This document shows positions 18,992 through 27,490 of a stretch of 64,000 nucleotides of DNA, in pieces. The stretch lies in contig NZ_ATWJ01000009.1 in the NCBI RefSeq assembly GCF_000421185.1, positions 312,868 through 376,867 on the forward strand, in the 5' to 3' direction. Each line of letters begins with the position of its first letter. Position 1 is the first letter of the stretch. A program made the translations under genes and the position numbers. This DNA is from Ornithinimicrobium pekingense DSM 21552. Its GTDB lineage: Bacteria; Actinomycetota; Actinomycetes; Actinomycetales; Dermatophilaceae. The notes below the pieces were generated by a model, which was not told where the DNA came from, made no database searches, and saw only the letters and a program-made list of their open reading frames with translations.

Positions 18992-20452
18992 CTAGCCGTC
19001 CCTCCCCGCCAGGGCGTCGCCCAGGAAGCGCAGGCCCGAGTCGCGGCTGGACTTCAGCAGCACCACGTCGCCGGGGCGCAGCAGGTCGGCCAGGAGCTCC
19101 TCGGCGCGGTGGCGGTCCTCGACCGCGTGGTGCGTGGCTCCGCCCGCCTGCAGGTATGCCGTGCCCGCGGGCCCGGCGAGGTCGCCGACCGTGACGAGCG
19201 CGTCGACGCCGAGCTCGCCGGCGAGCCGGCCGACCCCGGCGTGCTCGGCGTCGCTGTCGTCGCCGAGCTCGAGCATGCCGCCGAGGACGGCGAGGGTGCG
19301 GCCCTCGGGCCGGCGCATCGCCGCCAGGGCTCGCAGCGCCGCCTTCGTGGAGTCGGGGTTGGCGTTGTAGGCGTCGTTGACCACCGTGACCCCGTCGGGG
19401 CGGGTGGTGACCTCCATGCGCCATCGCGACTTCGCGGTCGCGGCGCCGAGCGCGTCGGCGACCTCGGGCCACGGCATTCCCCACTCGTGGGCGGTGGCGG
19501 CGACCGCGAGGGCGTTGCCGACGTGGTGCTCCCCCACCAGCTGCAGCTGGACCGCAAGCCCCTCGGCAGGGCCGTCGGGCGCGTGCAGCGTGAACGACGC
19601 GCGGCCGTCGGGGTCGAGGACGACGTCGGTGGCCCGCACCTCGGCGTCCTCGCCGCGGCCGACCAGCAGCGTGCGCGCCTGCGTCCGCGACGCCATACCC
19701 GCGACGACGGGGTCGTCGGCGTTGAGGACGGCCAGGCCGTCGGGGGGCAGCGCCTGCACCAGCTCGGACTTGGCCTCGCCGATCGCCTCGCGCGAGCCGA
19801 ACTCGCCCAGGTGCGCGGTGCCGACGTTGAGGACGACGGCGACCTGGGGCGGTGCGATGCCGGTGAGGTGCTCGATGTGGCCCGCGCCGGAGGCGCCCAT
19901 CTCGGCCACGAGGAACTCGGTGTCCTCGGCGAGCCGGCAGACGGTCAGCGGCACGCCGACCTCGGAGTTGTAGGAGGCCTCGGGGGCCAGCGTCGGGCCG
20001 AGCGCGGGCAGCACCTGGGCCATGAGGTCCTTGGTCGAGGTCTTGCCGGAGGAGCCGGTGATGCCGACGACGCGCAGGCCCCCGGCCGCGGCGCAGCGGT
20101 CGTGCACCTCGCGGGCGACGGCGGCGAAGGCGCGGGTGACCGCGTCGTAGGGCGGCAGGTCGACCCTCCGGGTGGGATCGTGGTCCGGAGCCTCGTCGAC
20201 GACGACGCACGGCAGCGCGTCGGTCTCGCGGTTGGTCAGCGCGGCGGCGCCACCGGCAGCGGCGGCGTCTCCGAGGTAGTCGTGGCCGTCGGCCGACTCA
20301 CCACGGCGCGCCACGTAGAGGCTCCCGGGCTCGACGGCCCGGGAGTCGGTGACGACGCTCGTCGTGATGGTGGTCGCGGCAGCCTCGGCGGTGTCGGGAT
20401 GGACCCGTCCACCGGTGACCCGGGCGATGTCGCGGAGGGTCAGGGGGATCAC
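18992..20452 (-). CDS. murF: UDP-MurNAc-tripeptide:D-Ala-D-Ala ligase
   Basis: This 486-residue ligase has GITGSSGKTSTKD near residue 130, NVGTAHLGEFGS and the MurF-specific NDAYNANPDSTKAALRAL. It adds D-Ala-D-Ala to the tripeptide. The GTG directly abuts the ftsI stop. murE, which normally stands here between ftsI and murF, is missing. Confidence 0.97.
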   Translation of the reverse strand: MIPLTLRDIARVTGGRVHPDTAEAAATTITTSVVTDSRAVEPGSLYVARRGESADGHDYLGDAAAAGGAAALTNRETDALPCVVVDEAPDHDPTRRVDLPPYDAVTRAFAAVAREVHDRCAAAGGLRVVGITGSSGKTSTKDLMAQVLPALGPTLAPEASYNSEVGVPLTVCRLAEDTEFLVAEMGASGAGHIEHLTGIAPPQVAVVLNVGTAHLGEFGSREAIGEAKSELVQALPPDGLAVLNADDPVVAGMASRTQARTLLVGRGEDAEVRATDVVLDPDGRASFTLHAPDGPAEGLAVQLQLVGEHHVGNALAVAATAHEWGMPWPEVADALGAATAKSRWRMEVTTRPDGVTVVNDAYNANPDSTKAALRALAAMRRPEGRTLAVLGGMLELGDDSDAEHAGVGRLAGELGVDALVTVGDLAGPAGTAYLQAGGATHHAVEDRHRAEELLADLLRPGDVVLLKSSRDSGLRFLGDALAGRDG

Positions 20453-22348
20453 TCACCGCCTCCCTTCGTCCTTGATGGCAATGTCCCCCAGTGTGACACC
20501 GGATCCTTGACCCGGCGCCTTCTTCGCCGGGTCGTACTCGAGGGGCACCTCCAGCGGCGGGCCCTCGGCGGGCTCGACGCCCTCCTTCTGCAGCGCGTAG
20601 CGCATGACCGAGGAGAAGACCGGGCCGGCGATGATGCCGCCGAAGCGGTGGATCTTGGTCGGGCGCTGCACCGCGACGCCGACGACGTACTTCGGGTCGT
20701 CCGCGGGCGCGAAGCCGATGAAGCTCGAGGTGACCCCGCTGTAGCCGCCCTTGGTCTCGTCGAAACGGTCGGCGGTGCTGGTCTTGCCGGCCACGTGGTA
20801 GCCGTCGACGGCCGCCAGCGGCGCGGTGCCGCCGGTCGCGGGGATCTGCTGCATGATCTCGGTCAGCGTGTCGGCGGTCTCCTTGGAGACCACCCGCGTG
20901 CCGGTCGGCAGCGGCAGCTCGGCGTAGCGGCCCTCCTCGTCGACCGTGCCCTGGATGAAGGACGGCGTCAGGCGGGTCCCGTCGTTGGCGATGGTCTGGA
21001 AGACGCTCACCTGCTGCAGGAACGAGCCGGAGTAGCCCTGGCCGAACATCAGGGTGTACTGCGTGGTGTCGCTCCACCCGGCGGTCCCCGGCTGGGGCAC
21101 CAGTCCGGCGGACTCACCGGGCAGGCCGTGCCCGACGGGGCTGCCCAGCCCGAACTTGCGGATCCAGTCGTAGAGCTTCTGCTCGCCGAGCTTCTCCCCG
21201 ACGAGGATCGTGCCCATGTTGGAGGACTTGGCGATGACGCCGGCGAAGGTCAGGTGCTGCACCGGGTGCGGCTCGACGTCGCGGAAGGAGGTGCCGCCGC
21301 GCGGCAGCGACACCGGCACCTCGACGGGGGTGTCGCGCTCGACCAGGCCCTCCTCGACGGCCGCGGCCGCGGTGATGAGCTTGGCGGTCGAGCCGGGCTC
21401 GTAGACGTCCTCGATCGCGGCGTTGCGCATGTCCTCCGACGTCTGCGTGTCGTCGGCGGGGTCGAAGCCGGGATAGCTGGCCAGGGCGACGATCCGGCCG
21501 GTGCTGACCTCCTGCACCACGGCATACCCGCGCAGCGCCCCGGCGTCCTTGACCCGCTCGCGGATGGCGTCGTAGGCGTACCACTGCAGGTCGGCGTCGA
21601 TGCTCAGGCGCACGTCCTGGCCCGGGACGGCCGGGTCCTCCTGGTAGAGGCCGGTGCTGATCCGCTCGCCGCTGGAGCCGACCTCGAAGACCGCCTCGCC
21701 TGGTGCGCCGGTGAGGTCGTCATGGTGGACCAGCTCGATGCCGCCGGCGGGCATCTCCCCCGCGCCCATCCACCCGACGAGCGGCGCGGCTGCCTCGCCG
21801 AGCGGGTAGTCGCGGCGCATGACGTTCTCGGCGCTGACGCCGCGCACGCCGCGGGCGCGCAGCTCCTGCCAGGTCTGCGGGGAGACGTCCTTGACCAGCA
21901 CGGTGTACTTCTCCCCCGGCGGGTCGGTCAGCGCCTCCAGGATCGGACCCTCGTCGGCGCCCGTGACCTCGGAGACGACCTGGGCCGCGGCCGCGAAGCC
22001 CTCGGCGACGACCTCGCCCTCGTCGTCCTTGAGCGTGTAGTCCTCGACCAGGGTGGGGTCGGCGACGATGCGGCGGCGCTCGACGCTGACCGCGAGCTCG
22101 GCCCCGGAGACGTCGGTGATCGTGCCGCGCTCGGCGGGGATGGCGCGGACCTCGAGCCGGCCGTTGACCGCGGCGGCGGACACGCTGGCGGCGTCGAGGC
22201 CCTGCAGCCGCACGAGCTGGGCGGCGAAGAGGCTGAGGACGACCATGACACCCACCAGCATCGTGCGCATGCGGCGACGCGGGTGGACGACCCCGGGGGC
22301 GACGGGGCCGCGCCGCGGCCTGCGCGCTGCTGTCACGGAGGTCATCAC
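20453..22348 (-). CDS. ftsI: Class B penicillin-binding protein, FtsI/PBP3-like
   Basis: This transpeptidase has 631 residues: an N-terminal membrane helix (residues 28-48), a dimerisation domain and a penicillin-binding domain. Catalytic motif STAK is near residue 318, SSN near 374, and the third motif reads KTS near 519 where KTG is usual. It crosslinks septal peptidoglycan with FtsW. GTG at 22348 and ATG at 22345 are equally possible starts. Position between ftsL and murF supports the assignment. Confidence 0.93.
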   Translation of the reverse strand: MMTSVTAARRPRRGPVAPGVVHPRRRMRTMLVGVMVVLSLFAAQLVRLQGLDAASVSAAAVNGRLEVRAIPAERGTITDVSGAELAVSVERRRIVADPTLVEDYTLKDDEGEVVAEGFAAAAQVVSEVTGADEGPILEALTDPPGEKYTVLVKDVSPQTWQELRARGVRGVSAENVMRRDYPLGEAAAPLVGWMGAGEMPAGGIELVHHDDLTGAPGEAVFEVGSSGERISTGLYQEDPAVPGQDVRLSIDADLQWYAYDAIRERVKDAGALRGYAVVQEVSTGRIVALASYPGFDPADDTQTSEDMRNAAIEDVYEPGSTAKLITAAAAVEEGLVERDTPVEVPVSLPRGGTSFRDVEPHPVQHLTFAGVIAKSSNMGTILVGEKLGEQKLYDWIRKFGLGSPVGHGLPGESAGLVPQPGTAGWSDTTQYTLMFGQGYSGSFLQQVSVFQTIANDGTRLTPSFIQGTVDEEGRYAELPLPTGTRVVSKETADTLTEIMQQIPATGGTAPLAAVDGYHVAGKTSTADRFDETKGGYSGVTSSFIGFAPADDPKYVVGVAVQRPTKIHRFGGIIAGPVFSSVMRYALQKEGVEPAEGPPLEVPLEYDPAKKAPGQGSGVTLGDIAIKDEGRR

Positions 22349-22436
22349 CCCTGTCGATGGAGTCCGTCGGTCGGCTGGTCAGGAGGCCCGCCGGCCCGTG
22401 GTCACGGACGGTCGGCCGGGGCGTGAAGGTCGGTGG

Positions 22437-22910
22437 CTAGCCGTCCTTCTCGCCGGTCGCCACGCCCGTGGAGGGCAGGTCAACGGTAATCGTGCGGCCG
22501 CCGTCGACCTTGGAGGCCACGCCGGTGATCGAGCCGTCCGACAGGCGCAGCGTCGCGGTGGAGGTGGAGGGCACCATGTCGAGCTTGCGGGCGCTCTCGG
22601 CCAGCGTCTCGGCCGACTGCAGGTGGGCCAGCTGCGCCTCGAGGGTGACCTTCTCGTCGTGCAGGGCGGTCGCCTCCGACCCCAGCCGGGACAGGATGTA
22701 GGAGCCCTCGGCGCGGGCGGTGTTGAGCAGCAGCACCGCGGCGAAGGCGCCGAGGACGACCAGCAGGCACAGCACCCGGAAGCCGGCGTGCGCCACGGCG
22801 GGCGCGGCGTCGACGACGCGGGTGCGGCCGCCGCGGGCGGTCACCGGGCGGGAGAGCGAGCGGGCGGGTGCGGCGCTCCCCAGGCGGGGGGCGAGGGTCA
22901 TCTGGCTCAT
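22437..22910 (-). CDS. ftsL: FtsL-like divisome protein
   Basis: This 157-residue bitopic protein has a basic N-terminus, one membrane helix (VLCLLVVLGAFAAVLLLNTARAEG) and a short coiled coil (LGSEATALHDEKVTLEAQLAHLQSAETLAESARKL). The sequence is divergent, as FtsL usually is; the fold and the place between rsmH and ftsI carry the call. It ends 88 bp before ftsI. Confidence 0.82.
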   Translation of the reverse strand: MSQMTLAPRLGSAAPARSLSRPVTARGGRTRVVDAAPAVAHAGFRVLCLLVVLGAFAAVLLLNTARAEGSYILSRLGSEATALHDEKVTLEAQLAHLQSAETLAESARKLDMVPSTSTATLRLSDGSITGVASKVDGGRTITVDLPSTGVATGEKDG

Positions 22911-22919
22911 CGGTGCACC

Positions 22920-23915
22920 TCAGGTCTGGTCGGGGGTGGTCCGCGTGCGCTCGGCGGCACGCAGGCGGACGGAGGCGGATCGGGGGTTGGCGGCGGTCTC
23001 GGCGTCGGTCGCCTGTTCCGCGCCGCGGACGAGCAGCCGCAGCCACGGCTGCTGCTCGGGCAGCACGACGGGCATCTGCGGAGGGGCCGAGCTGGTGGCC
23101 CCGGCGGCGAGCCCGCGCTTGGTGATGCGGTCCTCCAGCGAGTGGTAGGACAGCACGACGATGCGCCCGCCCACGGGGAGCGCGCGCAGGGCCTGGGTCA
23201 GCGCCTGGCTCCACACGCTGAGCTCGGCGTTGACCTCGATGCGCAGCGCCTGGAAGGTGCGCTTGGCGGGGTGGCCGCCGGTGCGCTGCGAGGCCGCGGG
23301 GACCACGTCGTGCAGCAGCGCGACGAGCCGCCCGGAGGTGGTGAAGGGCTCCTGCTCGCGCTGCCGGACGACGGCCCTGGCGATGGGGCGGGCGAAGCGC
23401 TCCTCGCCGTACTCCTTGAGGATCCGCACCAGCTCACCCACGTCGTAGGTGTTGAGGACGTCGGCGGCGGTCAGCCCGGTGCTCTGGTCCATCCGCATGT
23501 CCAGCGGCGCGTCGGTGCGGTAGGCGAAGCCGCGCTCCACCTCGTCCAGCTGCAGCGAGGAGACGCCCAGGTCGAAGAGGATCGCGTCGGCGCGGCGCAG
23601 CGGCGGCTCCAGGCCGGCCAGCACCTCGGGCACGTCGTCGCTGACGGCGTGCACGCCGGTGAACCGGTCGCCGAAGCGTGCCAGGCGCCCGGTGGCCAGG
23701 GCCAGGGCCTCGGGGTCTCGGTCGATGCCGACCGCCCGGGCCGACGGGCAGGCCTGCAGGACCGCCTCGGTGTGGCCGCCCATGCCCAGGGTGCCGTCGA
23801 CGAAGACCGCTCCCTCGTGCTGCAGCGCCGGGGCGAGCAGCTCGACGCAGCGCTCGAGCATCACGGGGGTGTGGCGTGCGCTGGGAGGGCGGTCCTGAGG
23901 CTGGTCGGTCGTCAT
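22920..23915 (-). CDS. rsmH: 16S rRNA (cytosine-1402-N4) methyltransferase RsmH
   Basis: This 331-residue methyltransferase has the start region [16 protein letters not shown]-binding [31 protein letters not shown], and FQALRIEVN and [10 protein letters not shown] near the C-terminus. It methylates C1402 in the ribosomal P site. ATG at 23915 is chosen because upstream codons lack similarity and run through the repeated hairpins at 24049-24120. Confidence 0.96.
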   Translation of the reverse strand: MTTDQPQDRPPSARHTPVMLERCVELLAPALQHEGAVFVDGTLGMGGHTEAVLQACPSARAVGIDRDPEALALATGRLARFGDRFTGVHAVSDDVPEVLAGLEPPLRRADAILFDLGVSSLQLDEVERGFAYRTDAPLDMRMDQSTGLTAADVLNTYDVGELVRILKEYGEERFARPIARAVVRQREQEPFTTSGRLVALLHDVVPAASQRTGGHPAKRTFQALRIEVNAELSVWSQALTQALRALPVGGRIVVLSYHSLEDRITKRGLAAGATSSAPPQMPVVLPEQQPWLRLLVRGAEQATDAETAANPRSASVRLRAAERTRTTPDQT

Positions 23916-24048
23916 GGTCGTCTGCCCGGGTCGAGGAGGTGTCGCGGCGGGCCTGTCCTGCTCCGTCCCTGTCCCTGGTCCCCCACCGTCCATCCGGTCC
24001 TCGTGCCCGGCGCCGGGGAAGTGGCGTCGGGATCGAAGGACTCGTTCC

Positions 24049-24120
24049 GGGTCCGGCACGGGGGAAGTCGTGCCGGCGTCCGGGCTGCGGGTCCGGCACG
24101 GGGGAAGTCGTGCCGGCGTC
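24049..24120. repeat. Two identical 32-bp direct repeats, each a hairpin, between mraZ and rsmH
   Basis: Copies at 24049-24080 and 24089-24120 are identical with a 40-bp period. Each contains CCGGCAC and GTGCCGG arms around a purine-rich loop. They lie 60-130 bp after mraZ and about 130 bp before rsmH, so they sit in the mraZ-rsmH transcript leader. A partial third copy may exist near 24009-24031. Attenuation or protein binding is inference. Confidence 0.8.
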
Positions 24121-24177
24121 TGCAGCAGGTGTGGACGGGGGGAGGCCAGGGACAGGGTGGAAGGGGTGCACCGCGGC

Positions 24178-24612
24178 TCACATCAGTCCGGGCACCACCT
24201 CCTCCGACTGCTCGGCGAAGGCGTCCTCGGTCTGCTCGAGGTATGCGGTCCACGCGGCGGTGTCCCAGACCTCGACCCGGTTGCCCGCCCCGATGACCGT
24301 GCACTCGGTCGACAGGCCCGCGTAGTCGCGCAGGATCTGCGGGATCGTCACGCGCCCCTGCTTGTCGGGCACCTCGTCGGAGGCGCCGGAGAGGAACACG
24401 CGCTGGTAGTCGCGCACGGCCCGGCTGGTGGTGGGGCTGGACTGCCACTGCATCGCGATCCGCTCGAACTCGTCCTGCGGGTAGACGTAGAGGCAGCGCT
24501 CCTGGCCGCGGGTGACGACCAGGCCCTTCTCCAGGCGGGGGCGGAACTTGGCGGGCAGGAACATGCGGCCCTTGTCGTCGAGCTTGGGCGTGTGGGTGCC
24601 GAGGAAGAGCAC
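24178..24612 (-). CDS. mraZ: Transcriptional regulator MraZ
   Basis: This 144-residue protein has two AbrB-like MraZ domains, seen as [20 protein letters not shown] and [21 protein letters not shown]. MraZ is a DNA-binding repressor of its own dcw operon. The third in-frame GTG (24612) is chosen. It gives the family start MLFLGTHTP and lies eight bases after AGAGGGGG, whereas GTG at 24621 overlaps that ribosome site. Confidence 0.94.
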   Translation of the reverse strand: MLFLGTHTPKLDDKGRMFLPAKFRPRLEKGLVVTRGQERCLYVYPQDEFERIAMQWQSSPTTSRAVRDYQRVFLSGASDEVPDKQGRVTIPQILRDYAGLSTECTVIGAGNRVEVWDTAAWTAYLEQTEDAFAEQSEEVVPGLM

Positions 24613-24653
24613 CTGCACCACCCCCTCTGATCAGCGCGACCGGTGAACTCCTG

Positions 24654-24678
24654 CTCCAGTGCGCCCCACTTTACTCCA
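24654..24678 (-). promoter_or_regulatory. Three MraZ-box-like repeats in the mraZ leader
   Basis: On the minus strand TGGAG (24678-24674), TGGGG (24668-24664) and TGGAG (24658-24654) are spaced exactly 10 bp. This matches the TGGGN-N5 direct repeats bound by MraZ in E. coli. A TAGGAT box at 24712-24707 could be the -10, placing the boxes just downstream of the start of transcription. Confidence 0.65.
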
Positions 24679-24898
24679 CTTTGCTCCCCTGGCAAGCCGT
24701 TTCGGCATCCTATCGCGAGAAATTTCGTGCGTTTCTGCAGGTCACGGGCGGGGAGCGCGGTGGAGCGGATCGGAGCCCCTGGCCTCGGTAGGCACCCATC
24801 CCCTCGGGTGGCGCCGCGGGTCCGGCTCCGGCCGGAACGGCATACCCGCAGGTCAGAGGATGTATGGGGTGGAGGGAGCTCCGGGCCAGGGAGCGCGG

Positions 24899-24957
24899 TG
24901 GGGAGCGGTGGAGCGCCCCGGTGGTGCGAAGTGGAGGGCCCCTGGAACGAGGTGGAG
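24899..24957 (+). promoter_or_regulatory. Three pairs of TGGNN boxes upstream of the moxR operon
   Basis: Pairs TGGGG/TGGAG (24899, 24909), TGGTG/TGGAG (24922, 24932) and TGGAA/TGGAG (24943, 24953) each have a 10-bp step. The whole 24613-25147 region (535 bp) between mraZ and moxR holds no gene I can support. Confidence 0.4.
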
Positions 24958-24978
24958 GGACCGCATACCCGTGCCGTT

Positions 24979-25024
24979 CTGTCGTGACACGGTGGTCGTG
25001 CCAGCGACGCCCGTGTCACGACAG
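24979..25024. promoter_or_regulatory. 14-bp perfect inverted repeat upstream of moxR
   Basis: CTGTCGTGACACGG (24979-24992) is repeated inverted at 25011-25024 around an 18-bp spacer. Each arm contains the near-palindrome TGTCGTGACA. Because the flanking operons diverge, a terminator is not expected here, so an operator or leader hairpin is more likely. Confidence 0.55.
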
Positions 25025-25147
25025 CGCCGCACGAGCGTTCTTCCCGGCGCCTCGAGAGTCCCTCGCGGAGCCCCCGCACCGGCCCGTCAGCACAGTCTTT
25101 CGCGTCCGGCACTGTCGGGAGGGACCTGCGTTTGGCAAGATCACGGT

Positions 25148-26125
<978 letters not shown>

Positions 26126-26176
26126 GGGCAGGGCAGGGGTGAGGGTGCCGGTGCAGCGCCAGCCAGGGGGCGGGCC

Positions 26177-27490
26177 GTGAGGTCGCCGTGGGCGCTGCTG
26201 ACCACCCGCGGCAAGCTGTTCGTCGTGCTGGGGGCGGTGGTCGTCGCCGCCGGGGTGGTCCTCGGCTACGAGGACGTGACGCGGATCGGGCTGGTGCTGG
26301 TCGCGCTGCCGGTCCTCGCGCTGATCCTCATGCCGCGGCGCACCCCGCGCGTCCGCGTGCACCGCGACGTCGAGCCGAGCCGGCTGGCGCCCGACGAGCG
26401 CGGCCAGGTCGTCGCGCACTTCACCAACGTCGGCAAGCGCCCCACCCCGCTCTACCTCGCCGAGGAGCACCTCGACTTCCAGCTCGGCGACCGGCCGCGC
26501 TTCGTCCTGCCCCGCCTCGCCCCGGGCGAGGACCGCAGGCTCCGGTATGCCGTGCGCAGCCGCCACCGCGGGGCCTACCCCCTGGGGCCGGTCCTGCTGC
26601 GCCAGCGCGACCCCTTCGGGCTGACCTTCCTGACCCTGCAGCTGTCGTCGACGACCGAGATCCTCGTGCTGCCCCGCATCCACCCGCTGGGCGAGGGCCG
26701 CATCCGCGGGATGTCCCGCGGCAGCGAGGGCGAGATGCCGCAGATGGTGGCGCTGCACGGCGAGGACGACGTGAGCATCCGCACCTGGCGCGAGGGTGAC
26801 GAGCTGCGGCGGGTGCACTGGCCGGCGACCGCGCACCGCGGCGAGCTCATGGTCCGCCAGGAGGACCGCCCGGCCCGCAGGCGTGCCCTGCTCATCCTCG
26901 ACTCGCGGGCCGCGGCCTACCCGGGCAGCGGCGTCCGCCCCGCCTACGAGTGGGCGGTGTCGGCGATCGCCTCGGTCGCCCGCCACCTGGTCGCCGACGG
27001 CTTCGTGGTGCACCTGCTCACCGACACGACCCTGCGGGACGGCACCACCGACCATCCGGTCGAGCTCGACGCCGCCCTCGACGCGCTCGCCCGCGTCCAG
27101 CCCGATCAGGACGCGCGGCTGGACCGGCTCGCCGCCGCGGCCGCGCCCTTCACCACCGGTGGCGTGCTCGTGGTCGCCGCCGTCGTGGCGCACGACGAGG
27201 AGGCGCTGCGCACGCTCGCCGCGATCCGCCAGCCCGGCTCACGGGCGATGGCCTTCGTGCTCGACCCCGAGAAGTTCGGCACCCGCACCGAGAGCCGCAA
27301 CGGCACCGCGCGGGGCGACCGGGACGCGCGGGGTGGCCGCGACTCCGCCGCCGACGACGGGCGGCGCGTCGCCCCGACGGCGCTGCTCGCCGACTCCGGC
27401 TGGCAGACCGTCGTGGTCGGCCCGCACACCGAGGTCCCCCGCGCCTGGGCGGCCATCGGCAGCACCACCCTGGCGGGGGCCCGCGCATGA
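26177..27490 (+). CDS. DUF58 domain-containing membrane protein
   Basis: This 437-residue protein has two N-terminal membrane helices (residues 13-55) and the DUF58 signature GEDDVSIRTWREGDELRRVHWPATAHRGELMVRQ, then a von Willebrand A-like segment. An Arg/Asp/Gly-rich, low-complexity insert lies near residues 365-400. It usually works with the MoxR ATPase encoded 51 bp upstream. GTG start; the stop overlaps the next ATG. Confidence 0.9.
   Translation: MRSPWALLTTRGKLFVVLGAVVVAAGVVLGYEDVTRIGLVLVALPVLALILMPRRTPRVRVHRDVEPSRLAPDERGQVVAHFTNVGKRPTPLYLAEEHLDFQLGDRPRFVLPRLAPGEDRRLRYAVRSRHRGAYPLGPVLLRQRDPFGLTFLTLQLSSTTEILVLPRIHPLGEGRIRGMSRGSEGEMPQMVALHGEDDVSIRTWREGDELRRVHWPATAHRGELMVRQEDRPARRRALLILDSRAAAYPGSGVRPAYEWAVSAIASVARHLVADGFVVHLLTDTTLRDGTTDHPVELDAALDALARVQPDQDARLDRLAAAAAPFTTGGVLVVAAVVAHDEEALRTLAAIRQPGSRAMAFVLDPEKFGTRTESRNGTARGDRDARGGRDSAADDGRRVAPTALLADSGWQTVVVGPHTEVPRAWAAIGSTTLAGARA

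Noticed and set aside
17993-22426. Very long plus-strand open frame (1477 codons) across mraY-ftsI
   Set aside because: It is the low-stop antisense frame of GC-rich genes. The product is Gly/Asp/His-rich with no domain, and six clear Mur/Fts genes occupy the other strand.
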